Assembly: GCF_024679245.1 (NCBI RefSeq)
Contig: NC_090182.1
Coordinates: 28,884,547 to 28,948,546 of the forward strand
DNA length: 64,000 bases
Direction: 5' to 3'
Origin: Pseudorasbora parva
Lineage: Eukaryota; Chordata; Actinopteri; Cypriniformes; Gobionidae
This document shows, piece by piece, positions 41,760 to 52,843 of this stretch. A program made the position numbers and the translations under genes. Within the stretch, counting starts at the first letter, position 1. Each line of letters starts with the position of its first letter. The notes under the pieces were generated by a model. That model made no database searches, was not told the DNA's origin, and saw only the letters and a list, made by a program, of their open reading frames with translations.

Positions 41760-42207
41760 TTAAAGCTACACTGTGTGATATTTTCCCCCATCTAGCGGTG
41801 AAAAGGTATATGACCATCCAGTGAATAATAGTTTCTGTTCCTCTCAAATCTGATTTCGTTTTAACTACGGTGGCCGATTTAGTCCAAGATTAACAAGGCA
41901 ATCCCCCTCTTCACATTCGACACGGTGCCATCAAGTGTTAAAATGCGAAAGGTGAAGCTTGAATTTACGGGTATGTCCCTCTTTGGCTAATGTACTTTCA
42001 AGATGGAGGGGCAACATGGCGACTGACACCCGTATGTATTTTCAATGGCATATTATAAACTTACGAGAATACTTTATTACTTGAAAGAAGTAAATATACA
42101 TTAATGAGCACATATATTTTTAAAAGAACTAAGGGGTTTTAGCTAAGAATAAACTAAAAAAGTTACACAGTAACTTTTATGTTACTGTGTAACTTTTATG
42201 TAGCTTT
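41760..42207. mobile_element. TIR MITE with terminal hairpin
   Basis: Left end TTAAAGCTACACTGTGTGAT; right end AACTTTTATGTAGCTTT. Near the right end GTTACACAGTAAC and GTTACTGTGTAAC form an inverted pair around TTTTAT, suggesting a duplicated or folded terminus. No coding capacity. Confidence 0.55.
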
Positions 42208-43925
<1,718 letters not shown>

Positions 43926-46900
43926 TATTAATTGCACTAAAATAAATTGTTACAAAACAAGACCAAAAGAAGACATAACAAAATAAAACAAGATAAAAAA
44001 CAAAAGGGGAAAAAAAGAAGAAAAAATCAAAGCAAAGCAAATTTCAATTATGCACTGAAATCTGGGACATGTAAACTGTGTTCTCAATAATTAATTTAGC
44101 AACAAAAAAGAGTAAGAAAACAATGAGTGCCTATTCAAGATGTTTATCCTCTTGACATTTACAGCTGCCATGATCTAACATGACGGTCTCTCCATTTCAA
44201 TGACTAAAAGTGCTTATGGACAAAGCAGATCTCCTGCTTTCTACACTTTACTACTTGATTTGGCTCTCATCTTTATAAACACCAATGAAAAACATTCCAC
44301 ATCAAAGCTCTGCATATGCTCTCACTGCGATCGCATCTGCAACACGCTGCATTCTGGCACATGCAAACAAATTGCAAAAGCCTCATTCTTTTCTTGCTAT
44401 ATAGATTAAGGACTGAAACATGGTGCTAAAGCTATTTTCAGGAATAAATGGTTATGTTGTGCATTGAATGACAACTTAAGAAGACTAAGTATAGCGTGTC
44501 TAGTTAAGTGGAACACCATTAACACTTTTAACAACTTGAAAGTGAACATTTTCAAGGACTGACAATTACCTAAGATACAGATACAAATATTGGCTTGTCA
44601 CATTGGCTTGAAACTGTACATCATAGGTCTTTATTAGCTTTAGCTAGACATAAGCCTGATTATTTTGTTCCTTGTACAGTATTACACTGTGTATACCTTA
44701 TCCTGGGTTACTAATTAATCCTGGGTTGTAAGGTTATGAGATTTGACGCTGAACTTCATTCGATGCTGCACTTGCATATTTCAAGTAAATACCACTAATG
44801 GACAAATACAGAGTGCAACCTGTTTTAATAGCTGCTCATCCATCTGTGAAAATGTCACCACATAGATCCGATATCTTAAGTCTTCTGAAACATTGCAAAA
44901 ATAATAGTGTTTCTTCATCGCCCATTAACACATTTGTCATTGCAGTCCCTCAGACGCTTAAACTAATCACAGCATGAAGATTTCTGTGACTGTGCCAAGT
45001 TCATGAATATTTAATAAGGTGTTATTAAGTTAATAAGTCATGAGGCATTTTATGATTGGTTGTCTATAGCTAAACAACCGTAAATGGGAATGCAATTTGG
45101 GTATAAAACCACAAAAGCAGGGATTAAAAGACGTTAAACCAGGGTTAATTGTAATGCGAAAACCCTAGATAGAGAGCCAGTTAAAACAATAACCGAACTG
45201 CAAAGTGGCAACCCATGTAGAATCATATGGATTTTTATTCCACAGGATATATAATTTATGTAAATTATATGTTCTTTCTGGTTCTCTGATTGGCTGAGAG
45301 TCTTTTCCAGCGTGCAAAATACTCCCAGTATCAGCACTGGTACCATTTCATCATTTCTATCACTTCGCTTGCGGCGACTGTCATGGCAGTGGAACGAATC
45401 GACCATTTATTATTATTTTTTTTTTTTTTACAAATACTACTGTTATTGTGTCACAGAATGTAGTTTCAAGAGGTTTTTTTTGGACATAATGTAGTTATAT
45501 AGACCTCAAATATTTGACTCATATATAAACATAGCGCCGGTTTTACAATTTGTTTTAAAGCTTATATGCTAGCTCCAGGCTTCTGTGGATGTTCAGCGCT
45601 CACACTCGCCGAGAACAACTTCATCTTGGCCAGTCCTTCGAGAATTTGTAGCTGTATGTAGATAGTGGTTTAACATGAGATCATTCATTTTGGGTTATAT
45701 CAAACAGGAAATCTTTTGTCTTGTTAATCTATTTATTGTTCCAGAGCAAACTTATTTGAATTAGGGGGGAAATTCAGTTTCATTAAAATGTATATTTAGG
45801 CTAAATTTATTTTAAATCCTGTAAAGGCATATTGAGAAAGGGTCCATTAATGATTGTGATTTCCAATTCAGTGACAGTTAAATTAAACCATTAGATGCCG
45901 GAAAAATACGGTCTTTATGAGTAACTGGTTGTAAACAAATAGGTTGTTTTAGTGCTGTCTTGGGAAACAAAGATATCACTTTCCTCAGAGGACATTCAAA
46001 CTGATATTTTGTAATTGATATAATATTGTGGACATCGACCTGAAGAATGAATGTTATATCTAAAGCAGGTAATACACAGTTAATCTCACTCTCATAATAT
46101 AATACTCTAAACATAATCCAATAAGCTTCAATGGCACGACTCAACGTTCCTTCGTTACTAGTTCTAAAATTACATTTACACAACTGTTAAACTGTCAGAC
46201 TAGAGGTTTGAATCTGTGGCAGAAGGAAGTAGTTCTGCACAAAGGAGTGTGTTTAAAGGCAATCTGTTGTTTCTTGTTTATTTATTCACATGTGCCATCA
46301 GACTGTTGTATTAACACAATATCACACTCGTAGTATGGCTGTATATCAGCATGCTGTGATTGCCTTCAACCGAATATTGCTTATATATCATCAAGTCACC
46401 TCCACTTCTATAACCCCCTTTACATACTTTTGCCGATGGTGTGTAGGAAAAAATACATTGCACACACCCACCTCTGTCACTCCCGCTGTCTTATACAGAG
46501 TTTGAATTCAGAAGCGTGGCCAAACACCATGACATAAATAAGGAAAGGACAAACTTCCAGCTTTCTGTCAGCTCTCTCCATACTGCCAGCTTGCTGCACC
46601 AAGTAGTTATGGGACAAAGTCTCTTGGAAACATGCTGACGGCCAAACAATTCCGTAGATATGTCAGAAAATGCCTATACTGCCCAAACACAAACCTTTAA
46701 TTTAATCACTTACAAATAACAGTGTAGACACTAAGTCCTAAAGATTGTGTTTAAAAAACAAATAAAAGTTGTCTGCAGAAAGAAAAGATTACAAGTACAC
46801 TATGTAATTTAAAATGGACACAATTAAAAATGTCGATACATCATCAATTCTTCTTCACAAATGTGTTTTTTGTCTTACCCTGATTCACTATGGCAAGCCT

Positions 46901-47186
46901 ATTACAAGTGTCTATTTTTTAAACCAAGCGCTATGTTTTTCGCTGGAAATTGCATACATACGTCACTCGCTTGTGTGCCATATCCATAAATAGGAAAATA
47001 ATTGCTCGGACTACTTTGATGCATATATGGTGTGGGAGTGGCATAGGTTATTGATCACAACGAAAAAGATAGGCTGACATGGAGCAGCTAAATCTCGAAC
47101 CTTCGGGGAATCACCCGTGAAAAAAGAAAAAAAGAAAAGAAAAAGTGGAGGAGAGTCTGATGGTAAAAGAGAATGTGACAGAGCTC
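43926..47186. other. Intronic sequence, little recognised
   Basis: No exon found. A possible old MITE spans about 44699-45150 (ATCCTGGGTTACTAATTAAT against AACCAGGGTTAATTGTAATG), low confidence. Open frames at 45134-46183 (minus) have no known motif. Confidence 0.45.
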
Positions 47187-47496
47187 TTAAAGGGGTTCTA
47201 TTATACTTTTTCACTTTCAACTTGTGTAATGTTGCTGTTTGAGCATAAAAAAGATCTGCAAGGTTACAAAGCTCAAAGTCCATGTCAATGGGAAATATTT
47301 TATTTAACAGAATCCACTTTACAAAAACTACAACAAACAGCTTTTTTCTGGGTTTTATGAAGTCACAGTGTTACTCATCTAAATATTCTCCATTCAGGAA
47401 AAAAGAAAAAGTAGAGGAAGAGGACGAGGACCGGTTGAGCTTCATTATAGAAGACTGTTGTCACTATGTCACTTTTTTCCACCCCTTTTCCAAAAC
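47187..47496 (-). mobile_element. TTAA-type transposon, copy C, interrupted by the DIRS element
   Basis: TTAA at 47187, then AAGGGGTTCTATTATACTTT. Read on the minus strand it carries the shared core: CTGTTAAATAAAATATTTCC, GACTTTGAGCTTTGTAACCT, TGCTCAAACAGCAACATTAC. The DIRS insertion starts at 47497. The element presumably continues after 52843, but its far end was not recognised. Confidence 0.6.
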
Positions 47497-47712
47497 GGCT
47501 CGGGTTATGTATATAACCCTTGTTCCCTGAGAGGGAACGAGCACTGCGTCGAAAACGCTTTGGGGATGCTCCCTAAGCATCAGCGAATCTGAAGCCTGAA
47601 TAAACACTAGTCCAATCCGATTGGTCGTGCGTGATGACGTCATTGTGACGGCGTACCCGGAAGTATAAAAGGGGAGCCGGCGCATAATGGCGGCAGTTCT
47701 TGCTCTGAAGCA
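47497..47712 (-). repeat. DIRS inverted terminal repeat, 3' end
   Basis: Outer arm GGCTCGGGTTATGTATATAA then the GTTCCCTGAGAGGGAAC hairpin (47522-47538). The shared ITR core from about 47543 matches 52648-52817 in reverse complement nearly base for base (GCATCAGCGAATCTGAAGCC; GGAAGTATAAAAGGGGAGCC). Confidence 0.92.
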
Positions 47713-47743
47713 TGCGCTCCAGGCGTGCCGAGGTGTGGCGGTA

Positions 47744-47846
47744 CGACGCAGTGCTCGTTCCCTCTCAGGGAACAAGGGTTATATACATAACCCGAGCCGT
47801 TCCCTTATCGAGGGAACTTCCCACTGCGTCGAAAACGCTTTGGGGA
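47744..47846 (-). repeat. Internal complementary region of the DIRS element
   Basis: 47744-47798 is the reverse complement of the left outer end (47497 onward); then GTT (47799-47801); then 47802-47846 is the reverse complement of the right outer end (52840 inward). It therefore equals the joined-ends junction in the opposite strand sense, the template expected for completing the linear ends into a circle. The match looks perfect over both arms. Confidence 0.92.
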
Positions 47847-47913
47847 ACGAGTACCCACTAGGCCACACCGAGGGTAGCGCCTGTCCTAGTGTGAAGCCGG
47901 AAACCGGGCACAA

Positions 47914-48960
47914 CTAGGGTTGGAGCACCCTCGCGCCAGGCGTCGCAGGGAGATCCAGGCTATAAAACCTGATAAAAGTGTGTGGAGTAGCCCACCCCGC
48001 CGCCTCGCAGATATCCTGCAGGGGGACCCCAGAAAGGAGGGCCACCGAAGAGGCCATGCCTCTGGTGGAATGTGCCCTCACGGCTACAGGTGAAGGCAAA
48101 CTGCGCACCTGGTAAGCCATGGTTATTGCCTGGACTATCCAGTTACTGATAGTCTGGGTAGACGCAGGCAACCCCTTCTTGGGTGAGCCAAAACACACCA
48201 ACAATTGTTGCGATCTCCTCCACTGTGCGGACTTCGCCAGATACACCCTGAGTGCCCTGACCGGGCAGAGTAGGTGAAGCCTCCCCTCTTCCGCCGTCAC
48301 GTGAGGCGGAGGATGAAATGCCTGCAGAACCAAAGACCTGACCACCCTTGATGGGACCTTGGGCACATAGCCCGGCCTAGGGTGCAAGATGGCCTTTACT
48401 CCACCCGGGGAAAACTCCAGGCAAGTCGGCGTTACTGCCAAGGCCTGGAGATCCCCTACTCTCCTTAGAGAGGTAATGGCGAGTAGAAAGGCCACCTTAA
48501 GGGTCAGATTCTTAGGTTCTGCTGACTCTAGTGGCTCGAAGGGGGCCTCAGCCAATCCCTCGAGAACCACTGCCAGGTCCCAGGTTGGAACTCTGGACTG
48601 AGCCACAGGCCTCATCCTCCGAGCCCCACGGAGGAACTGTACAACCAGCTGGTGCCTACCCAAAGGCCCATCACCCAGAGGAGTGTGGAAAGCCGCAATG
48701 GCAGCCACGTACACCTTGAGTGTGGACGGGGTTAGGCCCGCAGAGAAGCGATCTTGGAGGAACTCCAGCACTGAAGCCACTGGGCAGTTAACTGGGTCCT
48801 CCTCACGCCTCCTGCACCAAGTGGAAAATACATTCCACTTGAGGCTGTACAGTCTCCTTGTGGATGGAGCCCTGGAGCTGAGTAAGGTCTCTACCACCTC
48901 TGCCGACAGGCCAGCCTCTAGGTACCTGGCCCCCTCAGGGGCCAAACCCAAAGGTTCCAT
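47914..48960 (-). CDS. DIRS tyrosine recombinase (ORF3)
   Basis: Integrates the circular cDNA by site-specific recombination. The open frame runs 951 codons (to 50769), but its first ~600 residues only shadow RT/RNase H in another frame. The likely start is codon 604 (MEPLGLAPEG, ATG at 48958-48960), giving 348 residues and overlapping the ORF2 stop by about 43 nt. An N-terminal core-binding region (STRRLYSLKWNVFSTWC; LTPSTLKVYVAAIAAFH) is followed by the catalytic domain. In numbering of the long frame: Arg 769/770 in ITSLRRVGDL, His900-x-x-Arg903 in AHSTRG, His930 and nucleophile Tyr936 in PHTFIRFYSLD. The R-H-R-H-Y set is complete. The C-terminus ends just before the internal complementary region. 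Confidence 0.92.
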   Translation of the reverse strand: MEPLGLAPEGARYLEAGLSAEVVETLLSSRAPSTRRLYSLKWNVFSTWCRRREEDPVNCPVASVLEFLQDRFSAGLTPSTLKVYVAAIAAFHTPLGDGPLGRHQLVVQFLRGARRMRPVAQSRVPTWDLAVVLEGLAEAPFEPLESAEPKNLTLKVAFLLAITSLRRVGDLQALAVTPTCLEFSPGGVKAILHPRPGYVPKVPSRVVRSLVLQAFHPPPHVTAEEGRLHLLCPVRALRVYLAKSAQWRRSQQLLVCFGSPKKGLPASTQTISNWIVQAITMAYQVRSLPSPVAVRAHSTRGMASSVALLSGVPLQDICEAAGWATPHTFIRFYSLDLPATPGARVLQP

Positions 48961-51185
48961 ATCTCCGGCCGGGGGTGGAAAATCGACCCCGCCGCCTGAG
49001 ACAGGAGATCCCTCCTCAGAGGAATCTGCCATGGATGACCTGCCAGCAGGGCTATGATATCCGAGAACCAAACTCGCGTCGGCCAACGGGGTGCTACCAG
49101 AAGTAGACTGACCCCCTGCCGACGGACCCTCTCCAGGACTCCCGGGAGCAGAGCAATCGGGGGAAATGCGTACAGACGCAGCCTCGGCCACGTCTGCACC
49201 ATGGCATCCAACCCCAACGGGGCTGGATGCGTGAGGGAGAACCACAGTGGACAGTGGGACGTCTCTCGAGATGCAAACAGATCCACTTCCACTGGGCCGA
49301 ACCTCTCGCATATGGCCTCCACCACTTCGGGGTGGAGCCGCCACTCCCCGGGCCTCAGCCCCTGCCTCGACAGGATGTCTGCTCCCTGATTTTGAACCCC
49401 CGGGACATACATTGCCCTGATGGACAACAGTTTCCCCTGGGACCACAGGAGGATTAGATGCGCCAATCTGCACAGAGGGCGCGATCTTACCCCTCCCTGG
49501 CGATTGAGGTACGCTACGACAGCCGTATTGTCTGTCCGCACCAGGACATGTTGGCCGCGGAGGTCCGGGAAAAAGCTCCTGAGAGCTTTGTAGACCGCCA
49601 TCATCTCCAGGCAATTTATGTGCCAGGAGGAATGACGGCCCTCCCATGGGCCCCTCGCAAAGCGGCCGTCCATGACCGCGCCCCAACCAGTGAGGGAGGC
49701 GTCTGTTGAAACGGATTTCCGGCAACAGGACGCTCCCAACACTGGTCCCTGGGACAGAAACCAAGGTTTCTTCCATATGACTAGGGAACGAAGGCATCTG
49801 CGCGTTACCCTGATCATACGAAAAGGATTCCCTCTGGGGGAAAACCCCTTGGTTTTCAACCACCACTGGAGAGGTCTCATGTGTAGCAGGCCGAACGGTA
49901 TCACGTTGGACGCTGCTGCCATGTGCCCCAGCACTCTCTGAAAGTGCTTCACAGTGATGGTGTGGCCTAGCCTTATTCCTGAGACCATCGCCAGTATGGT
50001 CTCGACGCGCGCGGGAGACAGTTGTGCCCGCATCGTCGTCGAATCCCATACCACCCCTAGGAACGTAGTCCTCTGGGACGGCGTCAACACACTCTTGTTC
50101 GTGTTGAGTCTCAGCCCCAAGCACTTTATGTGGGCTAGAACGACATCTCGATGCCGAACCGCCATCTCGTACGACTGGGCCAGTATGAGCCAGTCGTCGA
50201 TATAATTCAGTACACGGATGCCCTGAAGCCTCATAGGAGCCAGGGCTGCATCCATGCACTTTGTGAATGTGCGTGGGGAGAGGGCTAGGCCGAAGGGAAG
50301 AACTCGATATTGGTACGCTTCGCCCCCGAAAGCGAACCTCAGGAACTTCCTGTGACATGGAAGGATGGAGATATGAAAGTATGCGTCCTTCAGATCTATC
50401 GTGACGAACCAGTCCTGGGACTGGATCTGACTCACGATCATGGGGATAGTGAGCATTTTGAATCTGAACCTCCTTAGAGACCGATTCAAATCCCTTAGAT
50501 CTATAATCGGACGCAACCCTCCATCCTTTTTGGGAACTATAAAGTACCGGCTGTAGAAGCCGGACTCCCTCTCTGGCGGAGGAACATGTTCTATGGCCCC
50601 CTTTGCCAGTAAGGTCTTTACTTCTAGTTCCATTACCCGACCCCGCTCTGGTACCACTGTAGTCCAGGTCACCCCCCTGAACCCAGGGGGAGGCCGACCG
50701 AACTGCAGTCTGTACCCATTTTCTACAATGCGCAGGACCCATGTGGATACACTCGGAAGGCATTTCCATGCGCCGAGATAATCTACTAAGGGAACCAGCC
50801 TCTCGAGGCTGGCGTCGGGTGTTACACGAGCCCCGTCCCCGACCCCCTGAAGCGGTTGCCCGGCAGGAAGTGGTTGGGGACGAGTCTCTGTGTGCGGACG
50901 CGCCAGCTGCCCAGCCGCAGGTCTTTCCAGAGGCGGCTGGAGCAGCGTGCGTTCGCGGGAAATCGATGTGGCCCGAAGCGTCGTAGACGGCGGGATTACC
51001 ACATCGATTTCCCCAGGGCGCCGCGAAGGAAGCAACCTCGGTTGCCCCCTCGCGGGAGGGACCGCCCTGAGAAGTCCTGCCGAGGCTAGGACTTCTTTGC
51101 GGCAGCCTTTCGCGCCTGAAGGACGTTCCTCAGATCGCCCTTCGGAGCGGAAGGCTGCTGTTGAGCGCGCCGCCTCTGTTGCCAA
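48918..51185 (-). CDS. DIRS reverse transcriptase / RNase H / DNA methyltransferase (ORF2)
   Basis: 755 codons, uninterrupted. Reverse transcriptase spans about residues 180-400: FIVPKKDGGLRPIIDLRDLN (215-234), VTIDLKDAYF with catalytic D264, LPFGLALSPRTFTK (296-309) and the YIDD box 328-331 with D330/D331. RNase H spans about 490-610: STDAS (D495), CLEMMA (E527), RTDNTA (D552) and GADILSR (D603). The C-terminal part, about 625-720 (VEVDLFASR; APRWPTRVWF), matches the DAM-like methyltransferase domain characteristic of DIRS1-group elements. The start is uncertain: it overlaps gag by 100 nt, so it may be made by frameshifting or from its own ATG. All catalytic residues I can place are present. 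Confidence 0.93.
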   Translation of the reverse strand: MATEAARSTAAFRSEGRSEERPSGAKGCRKEVLASAGLLRAVPPARGQPRLLPSRRPGEIDVVIPPSTTLRATSISRERTLLQPPLERPAAGQLARPHTETRPQPLPAGQPLQGVGDGARVTPDASLERLVPLVDYLGAWKCLPSVSTWVLRIVENGYRLQFGRPPPGFRGVTWTTVVPERGRVMELEVKTLLAKGAIEHVPPPERESGFYSRYFIVPKKDGGLRPIIDLRDLNRSLRRFRFKMLTIPMIVSQIQSQDWFVTIDLKDAYFHISILPCHRKFLRFAFGGEAYQYRVLPFGLALSPRTFTKCMDAALAPMRLQGIRVLNYIDDWLILAQSYEMAVRHRDVVLAHIKCLGLRLNTNKSVLTPSQRTTFLGVVWDSTTMRAQLSPARVETILAMVSGIRLGHTITVKHFQRVLGHMAAASNVIPFGLLHMRPLQWWLKTKGFSPRGNPFRMIRVTRRCLRSLVIWKKPWFLSQGPVLGASCCRKSVSTDASLTGWGAVMDGRFARGPWEGRHSSWHINCLEMMAVYKALRSFFPDLRGQHVLVRTDNTAVVAYLNRQGGVRSRPLCRLAHLILLWSQGKLLSIRAMYVPGVQNQGADILSRQGLRPGEWRLHPEVVEAICERFGPVEVDLFASRETSHCPLWFSLTHPAPLGLDAMVQTWPRLRLYAFPPIALLPGVLERVRRQGVSLLLVAPRWPTRVWFSDIIALLAGHPWQIPLRRDLLSQAAGSIFHPRPEIWNLWVWPLRGPGT

Positions 51186-52564
51186 GCTCCCGGAGGAGGG
51201 GCTCTAGAGGCGACGCTCTCTTTTTGCATCTGACGATGCGAGGAGGAGCTGGTCGGCGGCTGAGGCTGCCCGCTAGGGCCAGCCTTCCCGGGCTTAGAGC
51301 GGCGAGGGAGGTACTGCTGGAAGGCCGCTGACTGTCTCTTCGCCTCCTGGTGTCTGGAGACGACGGAGTTAACCGCGTCCCCAAACAGGCCAGAAGGCGA
51401 GATCGGGGAGTCCAGGAGGAAGGATCTGTCCTTCTCCTTTATCCCCGACAGATTCAGCCAGAGATGTCTCTCCGTTGTCACCATAGCTGCCATGGAGCGG
51501 CCGATGGCACGGGCCGTCTCCTTGGTAACACGGAGAGACAAATCTGCGACCTTCCTGAGTTCCAGTACATCCTCCGGAGAGGGACCCTCGCCCTCATCCA
51601 GCTCTTTTAGAAGGTCAGCCTGGTAGGCCTGCAAGATCGACAGAGTGTGCAGCGCACTACCAGCCCGCCCAGCCGCCATATAAGCCTTGCCCACCAGCCC
51701 TGAGGTGTCCCGACAGGGTTTGGTGGGCAGCACCGGGGTTTTGAGGGACGATGCCGATTCGGGCGAAAGATAGCTCGCGAGAGCATCCTCCACCCGCGGC
51801 ATCGCCCCATAGCCCGCCTCGCGTGCCCCCAGGACGTTGGAATAGTCCAACAGCGGGGGATTAGAGACACGCGAGGAATAGGGCTTCCTCCACGATCTAC
51901 ACACCTCGGTGTGCAGATCGGGGAAAAAAGGCAAACCCCGGCGCGGTGTTTGGACCCGGTGTGCGAGGAACCGGTCATCCAGCCTACTGGGTGGCCGAAC
52001 TTCCTGTTCCTCCTGTGGCCACTCAATGTTGAGTTTAGCCACAGCCCGGGTCAACACCTCGACCAATTCCTCCTGGGCGGGCGGATGAGGCGATGGAAAA
52101 ACCTCATCCCCCGCCCCGATGCCCGCGCCCTCCGGCTCCTCGGAACCGGAGAGAACGAGCATCGGACCCTCCGCCCCGGGGGAAGAAGCCGCAAAGCGGG
52201 CTTCCACACGGGGAGGAAGATCATCGGAACTGTCCGAGGAGGATTGGGAAAGTGCCGCAGCAGTCCCAAAGCCCTCGGACAGATCCCGCTGTGAGCCCCA
52301 TGATCTGCGACGCCGTGACGCCTCAGCGACCGCGGGTCCAGAACCATGGGGCTCACGAGGCTGGCCGGTCTCATCGAACACGGCCAGCCTAGAGCGGAGC
52401 AGCCTGAGTGTCAGCCGCTCACAGTGCTCACAGGCGGCTCCCTCGAGAGCCGCCCGAGCGTGCTGCACACCCAGACACTGCACACATAACAGGTGTGTAT
52501 CCGATCCCGAGATGAAGCGGGGACACGGATGCACACACTGTCTAAATCCGCTCTTTCCTTCCAT
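51086..52564 (-). CDS. DIRS gag-like protein (ORF1)
   Basis: Nucleocapsid-like ORF1 of the DIRS element, presumed to bind element RNA. The open frame extends upstream to an ATG at 52675, but that lies only about 16 bp from the TATA box. The ATG at 52562-52564 (MEGKSGFRQ, 492 codons) is chosen because it directly precedes a conserved Cys/His cluster: CVHPC, CVQCLGVQHARAALEGAAC and CEHCERL. This cluster, in roughly the first 60 residues, is typical of fish DIRS ORF1 and looks zinc-binding. The middle is acidic and Ser/Pro-rich; the C-terminus (SSSSHRQMQKE, QQRRRAQQQ, ARKAAAKKS) is basic, suited to nucleic-acid binding. It overlaps ORF2 by 100 nt in another frame. Confidence 0.85.
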   Translation of the reverse strand: MEGKSGFRQCVHPCPRFISGSDTHLLCVQCLGVQHARAALEGAACEHCERLTLRLLRSRLAVFDETGQPREPHGSGPAVAEASRRRRSWGSQRDLSEGFGTAAALSQSSSDSSDDLPPRVEARFAASSPGAEGPMLVLSGSEEPEGAGIGAGDEVFPSPHPPAQEELVEVLTRAVAKLNIEWPQEEQEVRPPSRLDDRFLAHRVQTPRRGLPFFPDLHTEVCRSWRKPYSSRVSNPPLLDYSNVLGAREAGYGAMPRVEDALASYLSPESASSLKTPVLPTKPCRDTSGLVGKAYMAAGRAGSALHTLSILQAYQADLLKELDEGEGPSPEDVLELRKVADLSLRVTKETARAIGRSMAAMVTTERHLWLNLSGIKEKDRSFLLDSPISPSGLFGDAVNSVVSRHQEAKRQSAAFQQYLPRRSKPGKAGPSGQPQPPTSSSSHRQMQKESVASRAPPPGAWQQRRRAQQQPSAPKGDLRNVLQARKAAAKKS

Positions 52565-52647
52565 ACTTTTACTACAAAAGTTTTCACTCACACACACACT
52601 CGCAACTGGACAGACAACAGTAAATAGACAGACCAAACAGAGAGCGC

Positions 52648-52840
52648 TATGCTGAAGAGCAATAACTGCCGCCATTATGCGCCGGCTCCCCTTTTATACT
52701 TCCGGGTACGCCGTCACAATGACGTCATCACGCACGACCAATCGGATTGGACTAGTGTTTATTCAGGCTTCAGATTCGCTGATGCTTAGGGAGCATCCCC
52801 AAAGCGTTTTCGACGCAGTGGGAAGTTCCCTCGATAAGGG
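52648..52840 (-). repeat. DIRS inverted terminal repeat, 5' end
   Basis: Read on the minus strand: GTTCCCTTATCGAGGGAAC (52843-52825, including flanking GTT), then CTGCGTCGAAAACGCTTTGG, the promoter motifs, and the start of ORF1 upstream sequence. Confidence 0.92.
52688..52745 (-). promoter_or_regulatory. DIRS promoter: CCAAT, CRE and TATA motifs in the 5' ITR
   Basis: On the minus strand the order is CCAATCCGATTGG (about 52738-52750), TGACGTCA (52720-52727, a CRE/ATF palindrome) and TATAAAAG (52691-52698), a compact pol II promoter layout. The inverted ITR copy carries the same set at 47613-47670 reading the other way, so antisense transcription of ORF3 is possible. Function is inferred from motifs. 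Confidence 0.6.
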
Positions 52841-52843
52841 AAC

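Larger units (their letters stand above)
47497..52840 (-). mobile_element. Full-length DIRS1-type tyrosine-recombinase retrotransposon
   Basis: 5,344 bp, read on the minus strand from 52840. It has inverted terminal repeats (52648-52840 against 47497-47712), an internal complementary region (47744-47846) equal to the complement of its joined ends, and flanking AAC (GTT in element sense) at 47494-47496 and 52841-52843. Open frames in order: gag-like, RT/RNase H/methyltransferase, tyrosine recombinase, all overlapping and uninterrupted. There is no target duplication, as expected: DIRS elements use reverse transcription and then recombinase-mediated integration of a circular DNA rather than a DDE integrase. 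Intact frames and matching repeats suggest recent insertion and possible autonomy. Confidence 0.95.

Noticed and set aside
48961..50769. First ~600 residues of the 951-codon recombinase frame as a real protein domain
   Set aside because: They lie in another frame over RT/RNase H, show no family motif, and a plausible ATG starts just before the recombinase core at 48960. Kept only as a question in the findings.
52565..52675. Upstream extension of gag to the ATG at 52675
   Set aside because: That ATG is about 16 bp from the TATA box inside the terminal repeat; the downstream ATG at 52564 precedes the conserved Cys/His cluster.
47497..52840. Ngaro- or gypsy-type classification of the coding retroelement
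   Set aside because: There is no DDE integrase and there are no direct LTRs, and inverted ends with an internal complementary region plus a methyltransferase domain point to DIRS1 rather than Ngaro, which has split direct repeats.
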